This document shows positions 28,639 through 37,389 of a stretch of 64,000 nt of DNA, one piece after another. Under the pieces are notes generated by a model, which worked only from the letters and a program-made list of their open reading frames with translations, made no database searches and had not been told where the DNA came from. The DNA is taken from contig PAJV01000008.1 of assembly GCA_002706765.1 (NCBI GenBank), forward strand, positions 42,241 through 106,240. Reading direction: 5' to 3'. Each line of letters begins with the position of its first letter. The first letter of the stretch is position 1. The position numbers were made by a program, and so were the translations under genes. The stretch comes from Gimesia sp. Its GTDB lineage: Bacteria; Planctomycetota; Planctomycetia; Planctomycetales; Planctomycetaceae.

Positions 28639-29880
28639 TTGAGAAGTTCAGGGGAACGACAATATCGATTGGATACCAACGCCCGTATTTCGACATTCCA
28701 GAATACCTGGAGTATTCTCGCTGTCGGAGTCGCATCAGGCCTGTTGGGTATGTATTTTATGGTCGCACGGCCGATGCTGAGTCAGATCGGTCAACTGCAG
28801 ACTGAACTGGTCGCAGTTCAGCAGGATATGGATAAACTGGTTGGTGCAAAAACCAGTGCCTGGCAGGTCAATAATCTGTTGACCGTTCTCAACTCTCAGG
28901 CGAAGCAGCTGACAGAAGCGAAGTCGGCCATCGCGGAAATCCGGGATCTGAGAATTCTGCTTGAAACAGAATCAGAGCAGACTGAGAAAACGCTGGCCTC
29001 GTTCCAGAAGATCAATCAGTTCCAGAAGCTGGTGCTGGAGCAGAGCGAGCTTACTCCCCAGGCCCGCAGTACGCTGGATGAAATGCTGGTGATGCAGGAT
29101 CAGCTGGCTTCGCAGGACACTCAAACCAGAGCGATCCATACCACTCTGGATGAGATGATTAAACTCCAGAAGCTGGCTGCAGACCAGACCGGCGGTATGA
29201 AAGATGCCCAAACGGCATTCAATGAGTTTCTGCAGTTCAAACAGCAAATTGTCGATCAGTCGCGGCAGCTGGATGTGGCACGTGAAAACAGCCAGAAGAT
29301 GATTGCCCTTCAGGACAGTCTGGTCGCTCAGACAGAACCTCTGGCGGCTGCCCGGAAGAGTGCACAGCAACTGGTATCACTGCAGGAAACGCTGACTGAC
29401 GAGAAGCTGAACGTGGATGTTGCTGGAGAAAATCTGCAGACGCTGATGACGATGCAGACCAAACTTCTGGCAGAAACAGGGCGTGTGGTTGATGCTGTCG
29501 AAACGCTGGAAGTGCTCGGCGATCTTCAGGACCAGGTCAAAGAGCAGGTGGCTTCGATGCAGGGTATGCGACGTGAACTGCTCGACGTGATTCTGATGGA
29601 AAGCACGGTTGCCAAAGCAACGCGGATTCTTGAGCCCCTGGCCCAGTTGGGAAACCTGAACCGGTTGAGCGATGCCGAAGTCCGGGAAGCGGCTCGAGTC
29701 ATCATGGATCAGCGAGACACCCGCATTGGAAAGCTGCCTGCCCAGTTTCGTCGGATTCATCGCGAGCCAACCCCCTCGCGGACAACGAAACTGATTCTGG
29801 ATGGTGAGCCCGTCTTTAGTGAAGAATCTGACAGCGGTACTGTGGAAGAGAAGCTGGTTCCCACACCGCCCGCTGAATAA
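28639..29880 (+). CDS. Membrane-anchored coiled-coil protein with eight 24-residue repeats
   Basis: About 413 residues, no family recognised. A short basic N-terminus leads to one membrane helix (about residues 22-41, WSILAVGVASGLLGMYFMVA), then a long helical region. Residues 121-312 are eight consecutive blocks of exactly 24 residues, each with hydrophobic-x-x-hydrophobic-hydrophobic-x-hydrophobic-Gln near the start and often Gln at position 15. Before and after, the helix continues without clear register. The C-terminus (about 345-413) is Pro/Arg-rich and disordered-looking. TTG at 28639 has GGGAG 8 nt upstream and is preferred over the GTG at 28591, which has none. The product probably forms a periplasmic rod; partner unknown. 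A strong terminator follows. Confidence 0.78.
   Translation: MRSSGERQYRLDTNARISTFQNTWSILAVGVASGLLGMYFMVARPMLSQIGQLQTELVAVQQDMDKLVGAKTSAWQVNNLLTVLNSQAKQLTEAKSAIAEIRDLRILLETESEQTEKTLASFQKINQFQKLVLEQSELTPQARSTLDEMLVMQDQLASQDTQTRAIHTTLDEMIKLQKLAADQTGGMKDAQTAFNEFLQFKQQIVDQSRQLDVARENSQKMIALQDSLVAQTEPLAAARKSAQQLVSLQETLTDEKLNVDVAGENLQTLMTMQTKLLAETGRVVDAVETLEVLGDLQDQVKEQVASMQGMRRELLDVILMESTVAKATRILEPLAQLGNLNRLSDAEVREAARVIMDQRDTRIGKLPAQFRRIHREPTPSRTTKLILDGEPVFSEESDSGTVEEKLVPTPPAE
28999..29574 (+). repeat. Tandem 72-bp coding repeats (8 x 24 codons)
   Basis: The translated blocks begin SFQKINQF, TLDEMLVM, TLDEMIKL, AFNEFLQF, NSQKMIAL, SAQQLVSL, NLQTLMTM and TLEVLGDL, each exactly 24 residues apart. The DNA copies are diverged, so this is an old duplication kept in length but not in base sequence. 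Confidence 0.8.
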
Positions 29881-29915
29881 GTGTGAACAGTCTCCTGGCT
29901 GAAAGTGGCTTGAAC

Positions 29916-29950
29916 AAAAACAGGGCATGGATGATCCGTGCCCTGTTTTT
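29916..29950. terminator. Bidirectional intrinsic terminator
   Basis: A perfect 12-bp stem (AAAAACAGGGCA with TGCCCTGTTTTT) and 11-nt loop, flanked by A-run and T-run, sits between the ends of two convergent genes. It can stop transcription from both sides. Confidence 0.9.
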
Positions 29951-29980
29951 TGTATTCACAAACTGATCGTGCAAGAAAAG

Positions 29981-32284
29981 TTATTTATCTTTCTTTTCTT
30001 CCGGTTTGGCTTCCGGTTTCGATTCTGGTTTTTCTGCTTTGACGGCTGGTTTAGGTGCTGTTTCTGGCTTGGGTGTTTCCGGTTTTGACTCTGTTTTGGG
30101 TTTGACAGATTTGAATTCAATGGTACCGGACACAGGAACAGATGCGACCTGGAAGACATCTTTCGAAAGCTCGCCCTGAACGAAGACGACAAATTCCAGA
30201 TGCTCCAGTCCCAGTGGTGCACCTGTGAAATTAGCCCCTGATTTTTCCTCAAAGGCAGACAGGTAATCCGTCAGTCGGCCTTTGAATTCGCTCAGAGGAA
30301 TCGTTTTATCCAAAGCCAGTTTCCCATCAACGGCAGGAAAACCATTTGGTTCGCTTAACATGGAACGGACAATCATGTCATGAATGTTGATTCCATTAGG
30401 AGCTTCAAACATCAGTTCTTCTTCTGCAAGGACTGCTACCAGACGAAGTGGTTCTTTAATGTCCTTGATACCGGTCGCATTTGCTTTCAGCACCAGGTTG
30501 CCATCTTTGGCAGATGCTGACAATTCGATTTTTACATCGGTGTTTTCAGAAAGTGCCGGGATCAAAGCTTCGAGCAGTTGATTGTAGGATGATTCAACCT
30601 GTTCGATGCCACCAGCGACACCCTGGACTGCCTGGCCATTTACATTGGTAGAAGGGGTTCCCCCATGATTGTAGAGAATGAAGCGGGCTTCTGAATCGGT
30701 ATTGGTCAGGGGATCGGGAGCAGGAATATGCTGGTGATACCGCAACACAATTACCTTGGATTGGGGAAACGCTGATTCGATGACACCTGTCGCCAGGTCA
30801 GCGGCGACACACGGCGGACAGGATGCGCCTGTGAACAGTTCGATCAGTGAAACGCGGTTTCCTTTTTTCAAATCAACATCTTTTGCCTGCTTGGTCACGT
30901 AACTGTCCAGAAAACGACGGAAAGACTTGGTGAGATATTCATCCAGTCCCTCTGTGGAACCGTGCTTCTTTTTCCAGAGCGATGTCAAAGTTTCACGCGG
31001 ATCTTCAAATTTCACAGCTGCGGGGTTCTGTTTCGAAGCGGCAATCAGCTGTCGTTCGCGAAATGACAGCGGTGAACCAGCCAGATATCCCAGATGTTCA
31101 ATGGCCTTATCGATATCGCCATGAGACTTTTCATAGCTGACCAGTTCTGTCAGCAGTTCGCGGTCGTGCGGGTGCTTTTTGATTTCTTCCTGCAGCAGTT
31201 TACCCGCTGCCTTGATCTGTTCCGGATTATCGGATTTGAGACCCACGCGTGCTCGAGCCAGTGCAATTTCCGTGTCCCAGCCTTCCAGAGGTGTGACGCC
31301 TTCCTTGATGGCTTTTTCTGCCTGGTCCAGATATTGAGTTGCGATATTCGCATCCGTTTCACTACGTGCCAGCATGGAACCGGAGCTGACCATGGCATTC
31401 ACCTGGAGTCGTTTGCCCCAGGTTCCGGATGTTTCGATATAGCGATTGACGATCTCTTCAACGGTTTTGGCATCTTTATTCTGACTGAGTGCAACAGCGA
31501 TCAGACGGGTATAGGCATCCAGAGCCACGGGAACCGTTTTCATTCGTTCATTTTGAGTGAATTCATTCAGTCCCTTGTAAGGGTCTTCTGACTGCATTGC
31601 CTGCATGAATTCCTGAAATCCGGGAGCTGGCAGTGGCTCTTTAATATTTGACAGGTCTTTTTCCTTAGTAGGCAGCAAAAGCGCGGGGACACAATTTTCA
31701 CCGTTAAAGGAAATGTTTCCCATGATGGCGCCTTTGTTGAGCGTCCCTTGAAAGTTCAACCGAATGATTTCTTCCCCTTCGTTGATCAGGCTTTCGTCAA
31801 ACTCAACAGTTTCCGCGGTTGTAGTGGAAGACAGGATTTTCGCAGGTAAAACTTCCGCACCTCGGGAAAGCAGGACAACGGATTCTGTCTTGGCGTCAGC
31901 TTTTTCATCCGCTTTTTCTGCTGTTTTATCTGCTGTTTTATCTGCTTTCTTTTCGGACTTGCCCGCTTCATTGGGGGGCGTGATTTTGAAAAGATAAAGC
32001 GGCATCAGTTGCTGCTGCTGAGGCAGCATGAGAACCCAGTTTCCTTTGACTGTTTTGGGTAGCTCGAAAGGCTCGGGTTCTTCCTTTTCCGTTTTTTTAT
32101 CGCCACCCTCTTTTGATGCCATTTGGGGTGTTTTCGCATTTGCTTGCGGGGTTTCGACATCAGCAGTCGATGCATCGGACGAAGAGGATTGAGTATCAGT
32201 GGCTGGATCGGAGGCTTTCTGACAGCCAACCGAAATCATGATCAGACACAGCAGCAGCAGGCCAGTGCGCGAAATTGAAAACAT
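29981..32284 (-). CDS. Large lipoprotein with thioredoxin-like CPPC domain
   Basis: A 767-residue lipoprotein: a 20-residue signal with lipobox ISVGC puts the lipidated Cys at 21. A Ser/Thr/Lys/Glu-rich linker follows (to about 75), then a domain with another Lys/Ala/Asp-rich insert (about 100-125). The middle (about 220-440) is helical and TPR-like (AEKAIKEGVTPLEGW, LGYLAGSPLSFRERQL). A thioredoxin-fold domain starts near 478 with LIELFTGASCPPCVAAD, redox pair Cys489 and Cys492, and a cis-Pro-like GGTPSTNVNG. The C-terminal tail is a Lys/Pro/Glu repeat. GAGGAA precedes ATG 32284. Likely an envelope thiol-redox or cytochrome-maturation-like protein; the reaction is inferred only. Confidence 0.8.
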   Translation of the reverse strand: MFSISRTGLLLLCLIMISVGCQKASDPATDTQSSSSDASTADVETPQANAKTPQMASKEGGDKKTEKEEPEPFELPKTVKGNWVLMLPQQQQLMPLYLFKITPPNEAGKSEKKADKTADKTAEKADEKADAKTESVVLLSRGAEVLPAKILSSTTTAETVEFDESLINEGEEIIRLNFQGTLNKGAIMGNISFNGENCVPALLLPTKEKDLSNIKEPLPAPGFQEFMQAMQSEDPYKGLNEFTQNERMKTVPVALDAYTRLIAVALSQNKDAKTVEEIVNRYIETSGTWGKRLQVNAMVSSGSMLARSETDANIATQYLDQAEKAIKEGVTPLEGWDTEIALARARVGLKSDNPEQIKAAGKLLQEEIKKHPHDRELLTELVSYEKSHGDIDKAIEHLGYLAGSPLSFRERQLIAASKQNPAAVKFEDPRETLTSLWKKKHGSTEGLDEYLTKSFRRFLDSYVTKQAKDVDLKKGNRVSLIELFTGASCPPCVAADLATGVIESAFPQSKVIVLRYHQHIPAPDPLTNTDSEARFILYNHGGTPSTNVNGQAVQGVAGGIEQVESSYNQLLEALIPALSENTDVKIELSASAKDGNLVLKANATGIKDIKEPLRLVAVLAEEELMFEAPNGINIHDMIVRSMLSEPNGFPAVDGKLALDKTIPLSEFKGRLTDYLSAFEEKSGANFTGAPLGLEHLEFVVFVQGELSKDVFQVASVPVSGTIEFKSVKPKTESKPETPKPETAPKPAVKAEKPESKPEAKPEEKKDK

Positions 32285-32444
32285 ATTATTCCTCAAAGGG
32301 TAAAGTACAGGTGATCTCAAAAAAGGGTCTATATTCCGGTTTTATACGAAATCCCTACAAATGTTGATGGATATTAAACAAAAATCACTAATCTTCTGAA
32401 AATAGGGCAGAGGACAGCTGTTTCCTGCTTTGTGACTTAACCTG

Positions 32445-32789
32445 TTATTCATAAGCAGGTTCGAGAATCGGATCCTGAATCGACTTCTGCCAGTCGATCA
32501 ACTGTGTTTCCAGCAGATCAGCAGTGTTTTGCCATTTCTTTCTGGTCCGGCGATGCCACAGATTCGAGTTCTCTCCGTGATCCGATTCCAGGTCATTTAA
32601 TTCATGCATATTTTGGGATTCCTCGAGAGAAATCCTGTCAGTAAATTTTAATTCGGATTGAAAGCGGCCCTGATTGTCGGTCACAAACGAAATCAGATGG
32701 GGGCGGTCCGCAGACTTGCCCGGGGTGGGACTATGCTGTGTTATGACCGCCAGAAAAACACACCAGGTAAAACAGAACGGTTTGATCAT
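32445..32789 (-). CDS. Small exported hypothetical protein
   Basis: A 114-residue protein with a signal peptide (residues 1-27, ending KSA/D) and a polar mature part rich in Glu, Asp and His, ending in an amphipathic helix (WQNTADLLETQLIDWQKSI). No family recognised and no strong Shine-Dalgarno is seen. It lies 37 bp after the yceH gene on the same strand, so it may be the last gene of an M28-yceH-small protein unit. Coding status is probable, not certain. Confidence 0.5.
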   Translation of the reverse strand: MIKPFCFTWCVFLAVITQHSPTPGKSADRPHLISFVTDNQGRFQSELKFTDRISLEESQNMHELNDLESDHGENSNLWHRRTRKKWQNTADLLETQLIDWQKSIQDPILEPAYE

Positions 32790-32826
32790 CGTGACTCGCT
32801 ATGAGAGGAGTTTTTTGATTCTGTGA

Positions 32827-33591
32827 TTAACTACCCAGTTCCTGTTTCAGTTCAATCAACTGTTGTTTCAACTCCTCCAGAGACTGTGTGAGTGTATCGA
32901 TTTCATGCCTCAATGACAGATTATCCTGCTGCAGCTGTTCAATTACGGAAGTAAATCCAGACAGATCAGGAGTAACTGTTTGGGTGACAGGTGAAGGGGT
33001 TGATTCCTTTGCTGCTGTGGCGGGTTCCTCATCTGCGGTATCTTCAAATCCCAGTGTCTTCCCTTCGCGCTCCTGATACCAGTTGTGATCAACTTCAATT
33101 CCGCGACGTTCTATGCTGCCATTGGATTGTACATATTTCTGATCCAGCAGCCCTTTGAATTCGGCCCGTAGCTCATCCAGTGTTTCGATAGGTACCATTC
33201 GGCTGGCGCGGCCCCGCAATTCCCCCATGGTTTGCCGGCCACGTAGCCAGAGCTCTGTCAGTATTGCCAGCTGAGGTTCCGTGAACTCGAATCGCCGCCG
33301 CATATAATGACGATAGCGTTCCGTACGGCCACTGTCTGAATGAATCACCGCTACGAGCCCCATTTCCCGCAGGGAATCGAGCGTTTCATAGACCTGAGAT
33401 TCGCTGTAGTTTGAAACGGGATCCCGGTTGCTTTTCTGATTACAGCCTGTGGTGACTGCTTTCAAGGTAAGTGGATACTGGTCCGGAGTCGTAAACGCTT
33501 TCTCCAACAACACGCCGATGACACGTCGTTGCTGTCGGGACAGTTCTGTGATATGCAGAAGCTCTTTTTCTTCTTGAGTCGCGTCATTCAT
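32827..33591 (-). CDS. YceH / UPF0502 (DUF480) family protein
   Basis: A 254-residue protein of the DUF480 family: two winged-helix domains, from LSRQQRRVIGVLLEKAFTTPDQYPLTLKAVTTGCNQKSNRDP (about 18-60) through LTELWLRGRQTMGELRGRASRM (about 131-155). The C-terminus is an extra coiled coil (about 215-254, Leu-rich with Gln). The family is a likely DNA-binding protein, but no target is known. ATG 33591 is chosen because it starts before the conserved domain at the usual distance; a longer frame to 33618 is possible. It lies 46 bp after the M28 peptidase gene. Confidence 0.88.
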   Translation of the reverse strand: MNDATQEEKELLHITELSRQQRRVIGVLLEKAFTTPDQYPLTLKAVTTGCNQKSNRDPVSNYSESQVYETLDSLREMGLVAVIHSDSGRTERYRHYMRRRFEFTEPQLAILTELWLRGRQTMGELRGRASRMVPIETLDELRAEFKGLLDQKYVQSNGSIERRGIEVDHNWYQEREGKTLGFEDTADEEPATAAKESTPSPVTQTVTPDLSGFTSVIEQLQQDNLSLRHEIDTLTQSLEELKQQLIELKQELGS

Positions 33592-33637
33592 AATCGATCT
33601 ATTTTCCCTCTTGCGCATTCAGGTAATTCAAAAGAAA

Positions 33638-34522
33638 TCAGTAACCGTTTGCCAGAATCCGTTTTGTTGATTCCAGGCAGCCTTGTGAAACTTTACTCAG
33701 AAAATCAAAGTCGAGTGTATCAACCGTATCCGTCAACTGGTGGTAATGCGGGTTCCGCAGAAAACTGGTGTCGGTAATCATCAGCGCAGGGAAGCCGGCG
33801 TCCCAGAACGGGCTGTGATCGCTCAAGCGGGTGGCTTGCAGCATCTCTCCATTTTGAGGAACCTGCAGAACTTCGACGGGTAGTTCCGGAACGGATCGCA
33901 TACCGTTCTGGAAAGCGGCGATCAGGTCAGTCGAATTCTGATTACCAACCACGGCAATAAAATCTCCCGTATCCGGATACAGTCCCACCAGTTCACGTGG
34001 TAGCGTCTGGCTGCCGGGCGCGTGATCGCAATATCCCAGCATTTCCAGAGAGACCATGCCACGCAGATCGGTCTGTTGCTGTGAGTGCATTCGCGCATGC
34101 TCGGCGCCTCCCAGCATCCCGTTTTCTTCCAGGTCGAAGGCGACCAGTTCAATACTCCAGAGATGCTCAGAGCGGGAAAGAGCGGGAAGCAGTCGGGCCA
34201 GTTCAAGCAGAGCGGCAACGGCACTGGTATTATCATCCGCTCCCGGTGATTCGGGGCGGGTATCAAGGTGTGCTCCGACACAGAACAATGGCTTTTCAGG
34301 TGCCGTCAGATCAGGGTGGCGGGCGATCAGATTCTGCCCGGACCACTGGGTCAACAGTGAGTCGTGTGCCTGAAAGGGATGTCGTTCAACCTGCCAGCCT
34401 GCTGCTTCCAGCTCTCGGATGACGTACAGGCGGGCTGTCTCCAGTGCCTCGCTTTCTGCAGGGCGGATTGTTTTGCACAGTTCTTCACAGTGTTGCTTCA
34501 GGCGGAGGGTGTCAATATCCAT
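33638..34522 (-). CDS. M28 family zinc aminopeptidase
   Basis: A 294-residue M28 metallopeptidase. The zinc-binding residues are in order: His85 and Asp87 in GAHLDTR, Asp96 in GADDNTSA, Glu132-Glu133 in DLEENGMLGG, and a later His in YHQLTDTVDTL. There is no signal peptide, so it is probably cytoplasmic, unlike many secreted planctomycete M28 enzymes. Substrate specificity cannot be read from the sequence. It heads a possible three-gene unit with yceH and a small exported protein. Confidence 0.88.
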   Translation of the reverse strand: MDIDTLRLKQHCEELCKTIRPAESEALETARLYVIRELEAAGWQVERHPFQAHDSLLTQWSGQNLIARHPDLTAPEKPLFCVGAHLDTRPESPGADDNTSAVAALLELARLLPALSRSEHLWSIELVAFDLEENGMLGGAEHARMHSQQQTDLRGMVSLEMLGYCDHAPGSQTLPRELVGLYPDTGDFIAVVGNQNSTDLIAAFQNGMRSVPELPVEVLQVPQNGEMLQATRLSDHSPFWDAGFPALMITDTSFLRNPHYHQLTDTVDTLDFDFLSKVSQGCLESTKRILANGY

Positions 34523-34604
34523 ATTGATGACTTTCGATTCCCTGACGACCAGTGGAATTCCTGCCGGACTTGCTGACCGGTTAACTCTGGTGGTCGAAAT
34601 AATG

Positions 34605-35141
34605 CTACGTATTCTGAGACGTTTTGTCCTCAGCAGATTCTACAACGAACTGGAAGTCTTTGTCACTCCGCAGAGAATCGAAGTCTGGTTCATCTTGAAT
34701 TAGTTTTGTTAAGCGGGGCTCCATTCGCAGGGAACGCCCCAGCCAGGAAAGTGCTTTATTTTTATCTCCCGCTAAAGTGAAATAACAGGACAGGTTATAC
34801 AGCACGATCGGTTCGTCAGCATGATGTTGGTAAGCTTCTTCCATGATTGAAATCGCGGCTGCTAACTGGTCGGTCCGTTTGAAACACCAGGCCATGCCCA
34901 TCAGGGTGGTCAGGTTTTCTGAATCTTTATCATATGCATGCTGATAGGCGTCTAACGCTTCCTGGTAGTGAGTCGCCATCTGCTGGGCCTGACCCAGAAG
35001 ACGATAATATTTTTCTGAGTCGCGATCCGAAGCGGTAATACGGGACAATTCCCGCAGAGCCTGTTCAGGCATCTCAAGGATCAGAAAACCTTCCGCGGCA
35101 TTGAGATACCGTTTGGGGCGAGAAGCAGGCAGAAAGACCAT
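34605..35141 (-). CDS. TPR repeat protein
   Basis: A 178-residue soluble protein of about four tetratricopeptide units: YLNAAEGFLILEMPEQALREL, YYRLLGQAQQMATHYQEALDAYQHA, TLMGMAWCFKRTDQLAAAISIMEEA and VLYNLSCYFTLAGDKNKALSWLGRSLRM, with a trailing segment DEPDFDSLRSDKDFQ often seen at the end of such proteins. It should mediate protein binding; partner unknown. ATG 35141 with AGG upstream is preferred over the GTG at 35150. Confidence 0.85.
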   Translation of the reverse strand: MVFLPASRPKRYLNAAEGFLILEMPEQALRELSRITASDRDSEKYYRLLGQAQQMATHYQEALDAYQHAYDKDSENLTTLMGMAWCFKRTDQLAAAISIMEEAYQHHADEPIVLYNLSCYFTLAGDKNKALSWLGRSLRMEPRLTKLIQDEPDFDSLRSDKDFQFVVESAEDKTSQNT

Positions 35142-35164
35142 GGGAAACACCTGAAGAAAAATGA

Positions 35165-35207
35165 AAAAACCTCTGCCTGTATTTTACTGGAACAGGTAGA
35201 GGTTTTT
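35165..35207. terminator. Bidirectional intrinsic terminator
   Basis: AAAAACCTCTGCCTGT and ACAGGTAGAGGTTTTT make a 16-bp stem with one G-T wobble, an A-run before and a T-run after. It ends the rhodanese transcript before the TPR gene. Confidence 0.85.
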
Positions 35208-35283
35208 CTATTGCAGCTACAGTGATATTTTCCGGGTTCTAAAAAATCATCCAACACGCATTATCCTTAGATACGACAATGCT

Positions 35284-35814
35284 TCATCTGCGGTTCCAGG
35301 GCATTTTCGCCAGGATCATGGCCATTCCACAGGTATCAGTAATTCCTGCAAACATCAGACCGGCTCCGACAAATGCAGAGAGCCCACTGAACCACGAATT
35401 CACGAACATCCCTAATAAGGCACCTGTCAGAACGAGAAATCCAGCAGCAATTCGTACCTGTCTTTCGAGAGAGATCGTCTTTTTACCCCGGATCACAGGC
35501 AGACCTTCGGCTTCCCATGCTTTGGTGCCCCCTTCTATGCTGACGACATTGGCAAACCCGCCATCAATCAATTTCTGGCAGGCCCTGGAAGATCGATTTC
35601 CGCTCTGGCAGATCAGATAAACAGGATCTGTTCCGTTTTCCTTGACCAGGCTTTGAATTTGTTCCGCGGTCAGTTGATCGAGCGGAATATTAACAGCAGT
35701 GGTGGCATGGACTTCCCGGAATTCCGCCGGCGTGCGAACATCGATCAGATGGACATCTTTATTCTGCTGGTTTTTTGCCAGGACACCTGGTTGGATCGTC
35801 TTGATTTCTACCAT
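35284..35814 (-). CDS. YgaP-like rhodanese / membrane sulfurtransferase
   Basis: A 176-residue protein: an N-terminal rhodanese domain (1-105) with active-site Cys69 in the loop CQSGNRS, then two membrane helices (about 122-160) of the DUF2892 type. This matches E. coli YgaP, an inner-membrane rhodanese. It would transfer sulfane sulfur, with the catalytic domain facing the cytoplasm; that is family knowledge. GAGG precedes the ATG. It is 54 bp downstream of an ArsR regulator and has its own copy of the operator directly upstream, so the pair resembles ygaVP. Confidence 0.9.
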   Translation of the reverse strand: MVEIKTIQPGVLAKNQQNKDVHLIDVRTPAEFREVHATTAVNIPLDQLTAEQIQSLVKENGTDPVYLICQSGNRSSRACQKLIDGGFANVVSIEGGTKAWEAEGLPVIRGKKTISLERQVRIAAGFLVLTGALLGMFVNSWFSGLSAFVGAGLMFAGITDTCGMAMILAKMPWNRR

Positions 35815-35828
35815 CTTAATACCTCGTT

Positions 35829-35848
35829 ATGTCGTAATTATACGATAT
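35829..35848 (-). promoter_or_regulatory. Second ArsR-type operator, in front of the rhodanese gene
   Basis: ATGTCGT-N6-ACGATAT, one mismatch from a perfect 7-6-7 palindrome, 15 bp upstream of the rhodanese ATG. Read on the minus strand it has a perfect TATAAT in its centre, so binding would cover an internal -10. Confidence 0.6.
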
Positions 35849-35868
35849 GTGTTTCCAAAAAAACGACT

Positions 35869-36171
35869 TTAAAAAAAACGGCCTTCGATGCAGTCCATCA
35901 GCTTGTTCAAATGAGGTTCTGCAATCTGGTAATAGACACTGCGGCCTTCCCGCTCACTTACAAAAAAACCGCAACGCTGCATCAGTCGTAAATGCTCTGA
36001 TGCCACATTACTGGGAATCCCGCAATCTTCGGCAAGTTCTCCGACTGTATACCGGCCACGCAGCAGTAACTGTACGATGCGGATTCGCGCAGGATGCGCC
36101 AGCACCTTCAGGCACTCGGCAGCCTGTTCCAGCGCGGCTCCATTATATTCGGGTGTCTCTTTGAGTTTCAT
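35869..36171 (-). CDS. ArsR/SmtB family repressor (YgaV/BigR-like)
   Basis: A 100-residue winged-helix protein. The recognition region is IPSNVASEHLRLMQRCGFF (about 53-71), followed by the wing EREGRSVYYQI. Cys20, Cys50, Cys67 and Cys94 are present; which pair senses sulfane sulfur or metal is unknown, and the Cys that YgaV/BigR carry in helix 2 is not at the same place. A longer start at 36186 exists, but ATG 36171 has AGGA about 8 nt upstream. Its promoter contains a perfect 20-bp palindrome, so autorepression is likely. Gene order with a membrane rhodanese matches ygaVP. Confidence 0.9.
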   Translation of the reverse strand: MKLKETPEYNGAALEQAAECLKVLAHPARIRIVQLLLRGRYTVGELAEDCGIPSNVASEHLRLMQRCGFFVSEREGRSVYYQIAEPHLNKLMDCIEGRFF

Positions 36172-36190
36172 AATTTCTGTCCTCATATAT

Positions 36191-36218
36191 ATAATATCGT
36201 GATGTTACGATATGTCAA
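36191..36218 (-). promoter_or_regulatory. arsR promoter with operator in the spacer
   Basis: On the minus strand, TTGACA and TATTAT are 16 nt apart. The palindrome ATATCGT-N6-ACGATAT (36194-36213) fills the spacer and touches both boxes. A bound ArsR dimer would block RNA polymerase. Confidence 0.7.
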
Positions 36219-36353
36219 TGAGGGTTTTTCAGATTTTTTCGGCAGTAATCAGGGTCGTTGAAATTCATCGCCGGGTCATTGTATCTTCATACATATCTGT
36301 CAAAATAGATAACAAATCCAAAATCCGCGTTGTCGTGTATAAGAGGCTATACC

Positions 36354-37271
36354 ATGAAAAAGCAGTTCACACCTTCGAGTGAATTTCCGGGAAGACGTGC
36401 GTTCCTGAAAAATGGGGCACTGATTCTGTCAGGTTTGTCTCTTCCACAGGTAAGTGGAATCGCCGCGGGTGCCCTCCCTGCAGACAAACGGGGTGCAGTA
36501 CGCATTGGACTGGTAACAGACCTGCATTATGCAGACAAACCTCCCGCTGGTTCTCGCCATTATCGCGAGACGCTGGCCAAGTTGCAGGAAGCTGCCACAC
36601 AGTATGAAAATGATCGACCAGACTTTGTGGTCTTTCAAGGTGATCTGATCGATTCCGGAAAATCGCTGGCACAGGAGAAGCAGCATCTGCAGACAGTGGT
36701 CAAAGCGATCTCTGCAATACCTTACCCGAAGTATTATGTGCTGGGAAATCATTGTGTCGACCAGTTGAAGAAAGACGAGTTTCTGCAGGGAGTCGGACAG
36801 AAAGAGTCGTTCTACGCATTCGATCAGAGTGGATATCATTTTGTGATCCTGGATGCCTGCTTCAAAAGCGATGGCACTCCCTACGGACGGAAGAATTTTA
36901 AGTGGACCGATGCAAATATCCCGCCGGAAGAGTTGTCCTGGCTGCAGTCAGATCTGAAGCAGACGCCGTTACCCACGATTGTTTTCGTGCATCAGCCGCT
37001 GGATCTGAAAGATACGGATTCCCACGCCGTTAAAAATTCTTCGGAAGTTCGTAAGGTTCTGGAACAGTCGGGCAAAGTAACAGCCGTCTTTCAGGGACAC
37101 AGTCATCACAATAAATATTCTGAAATCAAAGGTATCCATTACTGCACGCTGGTTGCCATGGTGGAAGGCTCTGGAATCGACAACAATGGTTACAGCGTAC
37201 TGGATATATACGAAGATGGTTCACTGGTTCTGAACGGGTTTCGTAAACAGAAAGATTATCACTGGTCCTGA
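36354..37271 (+). CDS. Exported calcineurin-like metallophosphoesterase
   Basis: A 305-residue protein with a Tat-type leader ([18 protein letters not shown]). The metallophosphoesterase motifs are complete: VTDLHYAD (DxH), FQGDLIDSG (GDxxD), LGNHC (GNH), VFVHQPLD (His) and QGHSHHN (GHxH). The substrate is not indicated; the neighbouring sulfatases suggest a role in extracellular nutrient recovery, as an inference. GAGG lies upstream of ATG 36354. A longer frame to 36330 is not needed. It is divergent from the arsR gene and 118 bp before a sulfatase. Confidence 0.88.
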   Translation: MKKQFTPSSEFPGRRAFLKNGALILSGLSLPQVSGIAAGALPADKRGAVRIGLVTDLHYADKPPAGSRHYRETLAKLQEAATQYENDRPDFVVFQGDLIDSGKSLAQEKQHLQTVVKAISAIPYPKYYVLGNHCVDQLKKDEFLQGVGQKESFYAFDQSGYHFVILDACFKSDGTPYGRKNFKWTDANIPPEELSWLQSDLKQTPLPTIVFVHQPLDLKDTDSHAVKNSSEVRKVLEQSGKVTAVFQGHSHHNKYSEIKGIHYCTLVAMVEGSGIDNNGYSVLDIYEDGSLVLNGFRKQKDYHWS

Positions 37272-37389
37272 ACAAAGAGCGTGGATGTCGTGCCGTCGTG
37301 ACGGATATTGTTGCGATCTCAGGCTCGGTCTGTATAAGATAGAGGCTGGGTTTCACGCCATATTTGATCGATCCATTCAGGAGTTCACG

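Noticed and set aside
28999-29574. Tandem repeat considered as a CRISPR-like array
   Set aside because: The period is 72 bp within one open frame, the base copies are diverged and there are no unique spacers; it is a protein repeat.
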